In this document: in pieces, positions 56,196-64,000 of the stretch
Layout of the letters: every line of letters begins with the position of its first letter
How positions within the stretch are numbered: position 1 is the first letter of the stretch
Source of the DNA: Planctomycetota bacterium
Lineage (GTDB): Bacteria > Planctomycetota > UBA8742 > UBA2392
Length of the DNA: 64,000 nt
Direction of reading: 5' to 3'
Assembly: GCA_027493625.1 (NCBI GenBank)
Contig: JAOSKM010000001.1
Location: 2,256,657 to 2,320,656, forward strand
The notes under the pieces: generated by a model
Seen by the model: the letters and a program-made list of their open reading frames with translations, nothing else
Database searches by the model: none
Told to the model about the DNA's origin: nothing
Translations under genes and position numbers: made by a program

Positions 56196-57746
56196 TCAGC
56201 CTTCAATGGCCTTCAACAGCTCGTTCGAAACATGCTCGCGACAAGCGCCGTGAACCAGGCGCCCGCCCGCGGCCGCGATGCGCATGGCCTGTTCGAGCTG
56301 CACCAGGTCCTGCGCCGCGGCCTGCGAATACGCCTCATCGAAACTGTCGAAAACCTCGCGGACCGCGGCGTGCTCCGCCATGCCGTTTTCGCCGCGGGCG
56401 AGCGCCAGGTGCGCGGCCTCGCAGCGCAGCATGAACTCGTCCAGCACGCTCTCCATCCCTTCCAGCAGCCCGCGACCCGCCGCCAGCTCACCCGCCGCGG
56501 CATCATAGGCGCCGGACATGCGCAGGGCCCGCGCCAGGCCGCAGCGGGTGTAGGCTTCCCAGGACGCGTCTTTCAGGCGCTGCCACAGTTCGGCCGACTC
56601 CCGCAACTGCGCCACGGCCTCCTGGCATCGCCCCAGTTGCAGACAGGCCAGGCCGATGTTTCCCCTGGCTGAGGCGTAGGTGCTGAGAGCGCTCAGCTCC
56701 ATGGCTTCGCGCACCACGTTCTCATAGGTCTCCAGGGCTTCGCGCGTTCGTCCGAGCTGCTGGTACACCGTGCCGATGTTCGTGAGCTGGATGGCCCTCC
56801 CGCGCCGGTTTCCGACCTCCTGCGCGATGCGGACGGACTCGTTCAGGAACTCCAGCGCCTGATCGTACTGCCGGCGCACCTTGCAAAGCGTGCCCAGGCT
56901 GCCGAGGATGGATCCCTCGTGATCGCGCTGGCTGCAGGCACGCGCCAGGCGCAAGGCTTCACGGTACGCTTCCTCGGCCTGCGCGAAGTGCCCGCTCTCC
57001 TGCAGCAGCACGCCGAAGTTGAACAGGTTCCGCAGCAGCGTCTTCTCGTCGGCGGTCTTTTTCAGGCGCGGCAGCCACTGCTGATGCACATCGAGCGCGG
57101 TTTTCACGTCACCGCGGTTGAAGCGCATCATGCCGATGGCAAGCATCGCGCTTGCCAGCTCATGCTCGTTGTCCATTTCCCGCGTGAGCTGCAGCCACTC
57201 TTCCAGGCGGCGGTCGCAGTCGTCGACGTGCCCGCCGAGCCAGTCAAGGTAGCCCAGGCCGTAGATCGCGTGGCCGCGGTACAAAACGCTGGCCTGCCGC
57301 TCCGCCAGTTGCGCCAGGCGGTGGAAGTCGTCCCGGGCTTCCTGCCAGCGGCCCAGGCGCTGCAGCGTGTTGGCCCGCTGGTAGCAGGCGTCGCAGCGCT
57401 GCTCCCCGTTCGCGACGGGCGACTCGATGACCGCATCCGCCAACGCGACTTCGGCATCGCCGTCAAAGCGCGCCTGCGCCTGCCGCAGGGCGACCAACGA
57501 CCACCGAAGCTCATAGCCCTGCAGTTCCGCGGTGTTTTCGGCCGTGCCCGTCTGCCATGCGAAGCGCGCGTGCCGTGCAAGCTCCGTGGCCGCTTCGTCC
57601 GCATGATCGCCCAGCACAGCCTCAATCAGCTCCAGTGACAGCGCGTGAAGCGCGGCGCGGTCGGCCGGCAACTGCAGCTGGTAGGCCCCTTCGCGCAGCA
57701 GGGCGTGGCGGAACAGGTAGGCGGTTTCAGCCGAGAGAGAGGGCAT
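56196..57746 (-). CDS. TPR protein resembling the C-terminal half of an AAA/TPR regulator
   Basis: From the ATG at 57746 the 516-residue product begins with AYLFRHALLREGAYQLQLPA-DRAALHALSLE. This segment normally closes the ATPase module of large adenylate-cyclase/AAA-TPR regulators. TPRs follow (KKTADEKTLLRNLFNFGVLL, GSILGSLGTLCKVRRQYDQA, GRAIQLTNIGTVYQQLGRTR). No NTPase module lies upstream: folD is divergent after about 100 bases. It is either a free-standing TPR module or the remnant of a longer gene. The frame stays open upstream, but that part is antisense to folD. Confidence 0.85.
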   Translation of the reverse strand: MPSLSAETAYLFRHALLREGAYQLQLPADRAALHALSLELIEAVLGDHADEAATELARHARFAWQTGTAENTAELQGYELRWSLVALRQAQARFDGDAEVALADAVIESPVANGEQRCDACYQRANTLQRLGRWQEARDDFHRLAQLAERQASVLYRGHAIYGLGYLDWLGGHVDDCDRRLEEWLQLTREMDNEHELASAMLAIGMMRFNRGDVKTALDVHQQWLPRLKKTADEKTLLRNLFNFGVLLQESGHFAQAEEAYREALRLARACSQRDHEGSILGSLGTLCKVRRQYDQALEFLNESVRIAQEVGNRRGRAIQLTNIGTVYQQLGRTREALETYENVVREAMELSALSTYASARGNIGLACLQLGRCQEAVAQLRESAELWQRLKDASWEAYTRCGLARALRMSGAYDAAAGELAAGRGLLEGMESVLDEFMLRCEAAHLALARGENGMAEHAAVREVFDSFDEAYSQAAAQDLVQLEQAMRIAAAGGRLVHGACREHVSNELLKAIEG

Positions 57747-57843
57747 GGGGTGATTATGATGATTCACACGGATGAAGCCACGAGAATGATGCATCTGACC
57801 TGTGCGGTTGCTAGGATTCCGGCCCCCGACCAAGGAGGCTGAG

Positions 57844-58698
57844 ATGGCTGCACAGGTGCTTGACGGCAAGGCTTTGGCCAAGCGGATCCAGAAGGAACTG
57901 ACTGCGGAGTTCGCGGCGCTGAAAGAGCAGGGCCACGCGGCCCACCTGGTCAGCCTCAGCATCGGCAGCGACGAATCCTCCGACTGGTACGTCAACAACC
58001 AGAAGAAGGCCGCCGAGAAGCTGGGCGTGCAGTACACCGCCGAGCGTATTGACGCGTCAAGCACGCACGAGCAGGCCGCCGACAAGATCCGCGAGATCTG
58101 CGCAAACCCGGGCGTCACCGGCATGATCCTGCAGCTGCCGGTGCCAAAACACCTCGACGGCAACGAGCTCGCCAAGGTGATCGCGCCCGAGAAGAACGTC
58201 GAGGGCGTGGACCCGGACAACCTCGGCCTGCTGGTCATGAACCAGTACCGCAACCTGCCCTGCACCGCACGCGCCGCCATTGAGCTGGCGGCCGAGAGCG
58301 GCATCGATTTCAAGGGCAAGCGCGCGGTGGTGCTGGGGCGCAGCATCATCGTGGGCAAGCCCTGCGCGCTGCTGCTGCTGGACAAGCACTGCACCGTCAC
58401 GGTGTGCCACTCGCGCACGCAGGACATGGCGGCGATCGCGCGCGAGGCGGATATCCTGGTGACGGCCATGGGCGCGAAGCCGGGCATGATCAACGCCGAG
58501 TACATCAAGCCGGGTGCCGTGGTGGTGGACGTCGCAACGATCGCGACCGAGGACGGCAAGTACAGGGGCGACTGCGATTTCGAAAGCGTGAACGCGGTGG
58601 CCGGCTGGCTCAGCCCGGTGCCGGGCGGCGTAGGCAGCGTGACGACCCAGATCTTGTTCAAGAACACGCTCGAAACACTCAAGCGCCAGATCGGCTAA
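57844..58698 (+). CDS. folD: Divergent FolD-like methylene-THF dehydrogenase
   Basis: FolD normally has dehydrogenase and cyclohydrolase activities on folates. The 284-residue protein keeps the fold: SSDWYVNNQKKAAEKLG (Tyr49), LQLPVP (Gln97), VVLGRSIIVGKP (NADP loop, ~165), CHSRTQDM, IKPGAVVVDVATIA and PVPGGVGSVTT. The lysine four residues after the conserved Tyr (Lys56 in the human enzyme) is Gln53 here, and the DVDG motif reads NVEG. Both positions matter for cyclohydrolase, so this protein may be only a dehydrogenase. It starts at the ATG at 57844 after GGAGGCTGAG. Confidence 0.88.
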   Translation: MAAQVLDGKALAKRIQKELTAEFAALKEQGHAAHLVSLSIGSDESSDWYVNNQKKAAEKLGVQYTAERIDASSTHEQAADKIREICANPGVTGMILQLPVPKHLDGNELAKVIAPEKNVEGVDPDNLGLLVMNQYRNLPCTARAAIELAAESGIDFKGKRAVVLGRSIIVGKPCALLLLDKHCTVTVCHSRTQDMAAIAREADILVTAMGAKPGMINAEYIKPGAVVVDVATIATEDGKYRGDCDFESVNAVAGWLSPVPGGVGSVTTQILFKNTLETLKRQIG

Positions 58699-58797
58699 GG
58701 GCTTGCGCTGACCGCCGACGACTCCAAAGTCCGCCATTTTGTGGACTGGCCTTCTTGCCGCGATCTGTGACAATGCGCCCTGACTGACGGGGACGCA

Positions 58798-59235
58798 ATG
58801 ACCGAGACCCGAGAAGTTCAGTGTCCGAACTGCGGCGCGAATGACTGCGTCCAGCAGCCGAGTTCACCGGCATTGTTCCGCTGCACCTACTGCCGCTCGT
58901 TGTTTTCGCCACCCATCGACTTGCGGCGACCGCAGCCTCCGCCGCACCAGCCGATGGCTCCGCCAGGTCCCTTAAATAAATTCACCGGCGCGAACTCGTT
59001 GACTGGAATGCTCAATTCCAACAGCAGCAATCGCTACCTGATGATCGGGTTCCTGGCGTTCTTCTTCGGCTGCGCGCCGGCCGCGCCAATCCTTTGGTAC
59101 TGGGGCTACCGAGAGGCGCTCAGCAAAGGGGAGGACGGAAAGAGCCTCAAGTTGCTCAGCCTCCTGTTTGGCATTCCGATGATCGGGTTTGGGCTGTTCG
59201 TCGTGCTCGCCATCATGATGGATGCCGTGAAGTAA
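58798..59235 (+). CDS. Zinc-ribbon membrane protein of unknown function
   Basis: The 145-residue protein starts with a zinc ribbon (CPNCGANDC...CTYCRS). A Pro-rich linker (PQPPPHQPMAPPGPLNK) follows, then two membrane helices (YLMIGFLAFFFGCAPAAPI and LLFGIPMIGFGLFVVLAIMM). The zinc ribbon sits on the cytosolic side if the charges near the helices are followed. Such proteins are often regulatory or membrane-stress factors, but no family can be named. Confidence 0.8.
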   Translation: MTETREVQCPNCGANDCVQQPSSPALFRCTYCRSLFSPPIDLRRPQPPPHQPMAPPGPLNKFTGANSLTGMLNSNSSNRYLMIGFLAFFFGCAPAAPILWYWGYREALSKGEDGKSLKLLSLLFGIPMIGFGLFVVLAIMMDAVK

Positions 59236-59360
59236 CCCCGGCCAGTTAGCGGAACGCGCTTCCCGACTCTGTCGAGGCAACGTCGGGCAGGCCGGCGCAC
59301 GATTCGAGCCACGCTCTTGCGGCGCGCGGTTTGCTTGTGACTGCGGCGGGGATGAACATG

Positions 59361-59412
59361 CCACGGGCTTGAAGCCCGTGGCACTACCCACGCGCTGGAA
59401 GCGCGTGCCACT
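59361..59412 (+). repeat. 52-bp REP-like unit, copy 1
   Basis: CCACGGGCTTGAAGCCCGTG-GC, then ACTACCCACGCGCTGGAAGC-GCGTGCCACT. It contains two hairpins (GGGCTTGAAGCCC and CACGCGCTGGAAGCGCGTG). An identical copy is at 62097-62148. Confidence 0.9.
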
Positions 59413-59485
59413 CAGATTTGAGAACCTTTACAGGCTGTCCTCCGTTAACATGCATACCCTTGGGGAGGCCCTTCAGGAGGTTTCC

Positions 59486-61981
59486 ATGCGTTGCCTTACT
59501 CTGGTCTGCTGCGGGCTGCTCCTCGCGTCCTGCGTTGCTTCGAGTGCCCAGGATACTGCGAAGCTTTCCGACGCCGACAAAGCGCTGCTGGACAAGGTGG
59601 CGGAACTGGTAGTCAAGCCCACCAACGAGTGCATCCGTTTCAAAGCCAAGGCCTACTCATGCTGGGGTGGCGGCGGCGAAGCCGATCGGCTTGCCTGGCT
59701 CGAGCGTGACGCCGAGGGCAAACCCCTTCGCGTGCTGGACGTCGATGGTGAATGGTCAGGCGTGCCGGAGCAGTTCGAAACCGTAAAGTTCCTCGAACTC
59801 TGCAAGTCCGACTACAGCGAGGATTCCGACGAAGACGACGACACCTTCCGAAGAATGCAGGAGACTTCGCTCGGGCCGGCCGGCGCGTTTCCGGACCTGG
59901 TGGTGGCCTGCTGGTGCCGTCAGCTTGGCGACAACAGCCTGGCCTCCAGGGTGCTGAGCGAAGTCCGGCGCGGCGAATCGGATGACGAAACGCTCGGGAT
60001 GCTGAAGGAAACCCTCGCCTGGCGCTGCTTCGCCGGCAGCGCCCACGCGTTCGTCAACGGCGACGACGAGCAGGCGTTGCACTACGCGTTGCACTTCGAA
60101 AAGAAGTACACCGACTTCAACGACGAGTTTGGCACGCCTGCCGCCGACATCCTGGCCGACCTCAAGCGCCGCAAAGAGGCAGCCACCTTCGGGAAGTACC
60201 AGCCCACGGAGTACGACGACGACTGGAACGCCATCGTTAAGCTGCCGGAAGGCTACGAAGACTGGGATGCGACCCGTAAGCTCGACTGGCTGCTGCTGAA
60301 CCTGGAAAACGTCGACGCCCGCCAATGGAGCCAGCCGGGCGGCGTTGACCTGAGCTCGGACTGGCGCGTGCAGCAGTTGATCAAGCTGGGTGAAACTGGC
60401 GTGCCCAAGCTGATCGACTGCATCGAGTCCGACAAACGTTTGACCCGCAGCATGCACTTCTGGCGCGACTTCGCGACCAGCCGCACCGTGCTGGCCGTGC
60501 GCGAGGCTGCGCTGGTGGCGGTGATGACCATCCTGCAGGTGGAGGTGTTTGATCCGGTGTCCACGGGCGACAACTTCAGCTCGCGTGGCGAAGAAGGCGC
60601 GAAAAAGGTTGCGGCCCGTCTGCGCAAGTACTGGGAGGAGTACGGCAAGTATCCCTTCGACGAGCGCATGATGAAGATCCTGACCAACCTGGAAGCAAGC
60701 CTGAATGCACGGCAGGAGGCAGCCCTCAACCTCGCCTACATCAACGACCGCCCCGTGCGCGGCACCACGGTGTGGACCTCGGGCTCGCGCACGCGCAGCG
60801 AGGGCCCGAACCCGGTAGTCGAGAAGTTCAAGGACCCGACCGTCGCCGAAGCCATCCTCAAATTGATGGACCAGCACGTCGCGCAGATCGCCAAGGACGA
60901 AGCCGACGACCCCGAGATGCAGCAGTACTACGCGCACAGGGCGACCGGCCGATACGCCGATGCGCTGGTCACCCTGGACGACAAGCGCATCGTTCCGGAA
61001 CTCCGGAAGCGGATCGAGGGTGACGCGTCACCCGCCGTGAAGCGCACGTTCGCGTGGGTCTGCCTGTGGCTGGATGACGACGCGCCGTTCAAGGCGCTGT
61101 GCAAGCGTTTTGCCGAAGGCACCGAACCCGGCCTGGCCGACAGTGATTCACTGGCCGAGCTGCTGTACATGCTGGCGCGCGTGGAGATGCCGGAGGTTGA
61201 AACGGCCATGAATGCGCTGCTGAAGCCCGAGCACCCCGCGCACGCGATCTATCGAGACCAGGTGCTGAATGAAAACCCCAGCTGGCCTGACGATGCCATC
61301 TGGTTCGCGCACGGGAACTGCATCACGCTGCTGCGGAAACAACTCGACAACTCGAAGGCATCCGGCAGCTACTTCAAGGTTGAGGGCGACACCTACACAG
61401 AAGGAGAGGACGGCAGCAGTTCCAGCGGGCCGATCCCGGACTACCTGAAAGCCGATCCTGATCTGCGCAAGTCAGCCCAAGGACGCTGGTGCGACGATGC
61501 CGCCATGAAGCTGAACGAACTGGTGGGCGGCCTGCCGCGCTACAACCCGCTGTTCAGCGACGCGGAGACACGCCTGCAGCGCATGCGCGAGTTGCTCGAC
61601 GTGTACGCCGCGAACCTTCGCAGGGCGGACGAGTGGGAAGCTGCATCCGTCGGCGAATGGGGATGGGATCCGTTCTACCTGTTCTCGCCGCCGCCGCTGG
61701 GGCGCGCGGCCGCGGAGTCCGACGTGAAAGCCGGCAACGCCGTGTTCGCTCTCCAGGGCTCAGAGGTCGCAACCCTCAAGCTGCCCGCCAGGGGCGCCTT
61801 CAGCCCCGCGCCTGCGCAGGAAGGCGACGAGCCCATCGAGGACGACCGCGAATGGTGCCTGATCGTGCAGGCGGAAACCGACGCGGAGGGCAAGACGTGG
61901 TACGGAGTGGTTCGTCGCCACGGGTTCGAGAAAGTGGCGGCCGACGCACTGCACGACGTGCAGCCACGCGATCAGAAGTAG
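59486..61981 (+). CDS. Large secreted protein, possibly a lipoprotein, function unknown
   Basis: From the ATG at 59486 (CAGGAGG upstream) the 831-residue product has a signal with LLLASCVASSAQ. Either the LASC lipobox (Cys16) or cleavage at SSA-QD is possible. The mature part is acidic (YSEDSDEDDDTFRRMQ) and mostly helical, with HEAT/Armadillo-like stretches (KLIDCIESDKRLTRSMHFWR; LVTLDDKRIVPELRKRIEGD). I do not recognise a domain. It sits between two identical 52-bp REP-like repeats. Confidence 0.8.
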   Translation: MRCLTLVCCGLLLASCVASSAQDTAKLSDADKALLDKVAELVVKPTNECIRFKAKAYSCWGGGGEADRLAWLERDAEGKPLRVLDVDGEWSGVPEQFETVKFLELCKSDYSEDSDEDDDTFRRMQETSLGPAGAFPDLVVACWCRQLGDNSLASRVLSEVRRGESDDETLGMLKETLAWRCFAGSAHAFVNGDDEQALHYALHFEKKYTDFNDEFGTPAADILADLKRRKEAATFGKYQPTEYDDDWNAIVKLPEGYEDWDATRKLDWLLLNLENVDARQWSQPGGVDLSSDWRVQQLIKLGETGVPKLIDCIESDKRLTRSMHFWRDFATSRTVLAVREAALVAVMTILQVEVFDPVSTGDNFSSRGEEGAKKVAARLRKYWEEYGKYPFDERMMKILTNLEASLNARQEAALNLAYINDRPVRGTTVWTSGSRTRSEGPNPVVEKFKDPTVAEAILKLMDQHVAQIAKDEADDPEMQQYYAHRATGRYADALVTLDDKRIVPELRKRIEGDASPAVKRTFAWVCLWLDDDAPFKALCKRFAEGTEPGLADSDSLAELLYMLARVEMPEVETAMNALLKPEHPAHAIYRDQVLNENPSWPDDAIWFAHGNCITLLRKQLDNSKASGSYFKVEGDTYTEGEDGSSSSGPIPDYLKADPDLRKSAQGRWCDDAAMKLNELVGGLPRYNPLFSDAETRLQRMRELLDVYAANLRRADEWEAASVGEWGWDPFYLFSPPPLGRAAAESDVKAGNAVFALQGSEVATLKLPARGAFSPAPAQEGDEPIEDDREWCLIVQAETDAEGKTWYGVVRRHGFEKVAADALHDVQPRDQK

Positions 61982-62015
61982 GCGAAGTGCTTCAGCGACC
62001 GTGGCTGCCTCGCCG

Positions 62016-62148
62016 GTGGCATGCGCTTCAAGCGCATGAGGCGTGCCACGCGCTTCCAGCGCGTGTCTGCATCAGTAACTCCGGTGGTCCAACACACCAC
62101 GGGCTTGAAGCCCGTGGCACTACCCACGCGCTGGAAGCGCGTGCCACT
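62016..62148. repeat. REP-like cluster with 52-bp unit copy 2
   Basis: GCATGCGCTTCAAGCGCATG and GCCACGCGCTTCCAGCGCGT-G lie first. About 30 bases later comes the 52-bp unit (62097-62148), identical to 59361-59412. The second hairpin is the reverse complement of part of the 52-bp unit, so a larger fold-back can form. The unit overlaps the stop codon of the final gene by one base. Confidence 0.88.
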
Positions 62149-64000
62149 TACTGCTGCACTACGATAGCGCCCAGGTCCTTGGTGCCGTAGGCGGGCAGGT
62201 CGAGTTGCAGGACCTTGTCCGGGTTGTTCCAGTCTGTGCTGGTGGTCCAGATCATCAGGTACACCGGGCCCGAGGGCGCGATCGCCTTCTCACAGCGGCC
62301 GTCGTAGCCGGCCTTCTCTACCGCCGTCTTCTCGCTCTCCGGCACGCTGCCGGCGGCGTGGAATGTCACCAGGTACTCGGCGTTGGGGATCGGCTGGCCG
62401 TTGCTGTTCACCACCTGGAACTTGAGCGTGGCCGCCGCGCTTACGCGGAAGTCCAGGCTGTGCTCGCCGCCGGCCCCCATGGAGAACGACTGCTCGATGG
62501 GCGAAACCGACAGCTTTGCGGAGTTTTCGGGGCTCTCGACCCGCACGTCGTAGGGTCCCGCCGGCACGATGAAGTCGATGTAATCGCTCTGCTTGCCGGT
62601 CAGGTTGCCGTTGTAGGCGCGCTCGATGGTGCCCGAGCCCATAGGCCGAAGCCGCACGCGGTAGTGCACCTCGCTGCCCTCCGGGTCAGGACTGCCGGAC
62701 TCGCGTGCGGCATTGACACGCAGGCGGCCCGTCTTGATGTCGATCGTTTCGACGGTTTCAACGCCTACCTCAACCTGCTGCGCGAAAGGGGCATGGAAGC
62801 CCGGTGACTCGGCCACCAGGTACCAGCTGCCGGTAAAAATGTTCTGGAACACGAAGCGGTTATCTTCCTGGGTGCTGGCCGGCCGGTTCTGGAAGCCGTT
62901 GATGTCCTTGTACAGGCTGACGCGCGTGAACTGCACGGCCTTGCCGTCCACGGTGAGCGTCACGGCCAGCTTGCCCGCCGAGGCAGTGGCCGGGTCTGTC
63001 ACGGAACCGGCCGCCGGATCCGTGGGCAGCAGCGTGACGTCCTGCCGGCTGACACCAGGCGTGGGCACCACTGTAGCCCTGGCCTGGTGCTCGATCTCGC
63101 CGCGGCGCGCGGCGAAGTCGATGGTGGTCTCCTGTCCCGCGGGCAGGGTCAGCATCACCATGCCGTTGGCGGCCGTGCGCTGACGGTAGCGCGCGGGCGG
63201 AATGATACCGCGCCCCACGCCCGCGACGCCGGTGTCAGGGTACTTACCGAATCGCCCGCCGCTTGCGGTATCGACCTGTCCGGGACGGTCGAAGCGCAAC
63301 TCGACTTCCACGGGGGCTTCACCGTCCTCGAAGCGCACGTAAAACTCGATCTGCGCGTACTCCAGGGGTTCCAGCACGATGCTGACGGTTTCGGTCGCTC
63401 CCTCGCGCAGCAGCGTCACCGCGGCCTCGACCGGCTTGTAGTTGCTCTGCAGCGAACGCACCCGGTACTCGCCCGGATAGAGCTGGCTGAAACGGAACAG
63501 CCCGCGTGTCTCGGGCACGGCCTGGGGCTGCTTGGGCACCAGGTGCCAGCCCAGCGGGCCGGAGTTCACGTCCAGCGCCAGCAGCGCAAAAGGAAGCGAG
63601 GTGTTGTTGATGTCGGTGACGCTGACCTCGATCACGCCCTGGCCGGCCTGGGGTGCCGGCGCTGTCACCAGTTCATCGACACGGCCTTCCGGCAGCACGC
63701 GGACGCCTTCCGTGGCCTTGATCGGCGGCAGAGTCCCGGCGCGGGTTTCGCCGCTGCCGGTACCGCCCGCGCCGTTGCGACCGTCCTGGGCGTCGCCTGG
63801 CGTGCGCGTCGTGCCGCCATTGCGCGGCCTGGTGGGACGCTCGCGCTCACGGACATCGCCGGGCAGTGATTGAAGGGGCCCGCCGCGGGCGGAGTCTGCC
63901 GAGGAGGCGTGCTCGATCTCAGCCTGGCGCACCACCGGGGCCGGCCCGCCGATGGAAGTGATGCCCAGCACGAAGCCGAACAGCCCAGCCAGCAGAAGGG
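62148..64000 (-). CDS. Exported protein with repeated CarboxypepD_reg/PEGA-like domains, 5' end outside the window
   Basis: The frame runs beyond the right edge. The first visible residues are hydrophobic (LLLAGLFGFVLGITSIGG), probably the end of a signal or anchor helix. After a low-complexity linker (RERPTRPRNGGTTRTPGDAQ) the rest is beta-sandwich modules with the TYRVRSL/GSWYLVAESPG/GPYDVRVESPE patterns that end such domains. These are structural surface domains, as in the gene at 41527. It ends VQQ at 62150, at the REP-like cluster. Confidence 0.83.
   Translation of the reverse strand, partial: LLLAGLFGFVLGITSIGGPAPVVRQAEIEHASSADSARGGPLQSLPGDVRERERPTRPRNGGTTRTPGDAQDGRNGAGGTGSGETRAGTLPPIKATEGVRVLPEGRVDELVTAPAPQAGQGVIEVSVTDINNTSLPFALLALDVNSGPLGWHLVPKQPQAVPETRGLFRFSQLYPGEYRVRSLQSNYKPVEAAVTLLREGATETVSIVLEPLEYAQIEFYVRFEDGEAPVEVELRFDRPGQVDTASGGRFGKYPDTGVAGVGRGIIPPARYRQRTAANGMVMLTLPAGQETTIDFAARRGEIEHQARATVVPTPGVSRQDVTLLPTDPAAGSVTDPATASAGKLAVTLTVDGKAVQFTRVSLYKDINGFQNRPASTQEDNRFVFQNIFTGSWYLVAESPGFHAPFAQQVEVGVETVETIDIKTGRLRVNAARESGSPDPEGSEVHYRVRLRPMGSGTIERAYNGNLTGKQSDYIDFIVPAGPYDVRVESPENSAKLSVSPIEQSFSMGAGGEHSLDFRVSAAATLKFQVVNSNGQPIPNAEYLVTFHAAGSVPESEKTAVEKAGYDGRCEKAIAPSGPVYLMIWTTSTDWNNPDKVLQLDLPAYGTKDLGAIVVQQ

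Noticed and set aside
57747..58682. N-terminal extension of the TPR gene at 56196
   Set aside because: The extension is antisense to folD and reads as Ser/Ala-rich nonsense; the ATG at 57746 fits better.

Overview
The window is GC-rich bacterial chromosome. The best clue to the organism is a complete rRNA operon on the minus strand. Its 16S gene carries the Planctomycetota probe site Pla46 with one mismatch (plus strand near 14878) and the Pla886 site with a couple of mismatches near 14048. It also has the planctomycete-type CTCACACAAGCGG stretch in place of the usual CCCGCACAAGCGG, and the EUB338 site reads GCAGCCTCCCGTAGGAGT, one base off the standard probe. I infer a member of Planctomycetota, probably outside the well-studied orders. 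The gene content fits this: a PknB-type kinase with TPRs, many secreted proteins of unknown function, several TPR proteins, and CarboxypepD_reg-like proteins.

Layout. 1-9.2 kb: the tail of an unknown protein; a VOC-like/queF/SDR operon divergent from moaA; an IS630-type insertion sequence with matching ends; a Ser/Thr kinase-TPR gene; and a minus-strand set of FMN reductase, pirin and SDR genes. 9.4-15.5 kb: the operon 16S-tRNA-Ile-tRNA-Ala-23S-5S, with a good promoter, two boxA-like antitermination sites and a strong terminator hairpin. 15.8-25.4 kb: apt, a PH-like/zinc membrane protein, a fused class II aldolase-dehydrogenase, an M3 peptidase, an EamA transporter, a large secreted protein and a YhaM-like HD nuclease. 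25.7-35.1 kb: a CHASE2 adenylate cyclase, an SH3-like/M48/SH3-like envelope cluster and two TPR proteins. 35.2-45.6 kb: radA with a membrane extension, ribD, an MFS exporter, a CaCA exchanger, two envelope proteins and thyX. 45.7-64 kb: small unknowns, a PLP-dependent desulfhydrase-like gene, an NFACT/RqcH gene, mutM, an ABC exporter, a YkgJ-like protein, TPR proteins, a GNAT enzyme, a divergent folD and further secreted proteins.

Most genes are housekeeping or envelope functions. The unusual content lies in the spacers. At about ten loci there are long imperfect hairpins built from a short tandem word (for example ACGAAG, CCAATGA, TTACCAAT, ATTTCGG), with a different word at each locus. Other families of compact palindromes recur: an AAGCCCGGG...CCCGGGCTTTGG element, GGGACAG(T)CACC terminator-like hairpins, and a 52-bp REP-like unit present in two identical copies. 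Two genes carry a palindrome inside the reading frame, and a multi-branched palindromic element of about 400 bp covers the end of the ABC transporter gene.

At least ten genes show single-base frameshifts, nearly all at short C/G or A runs. This pattern suggests indel errors in the assembly more than gene decay, so those genes are annotated across the shift.
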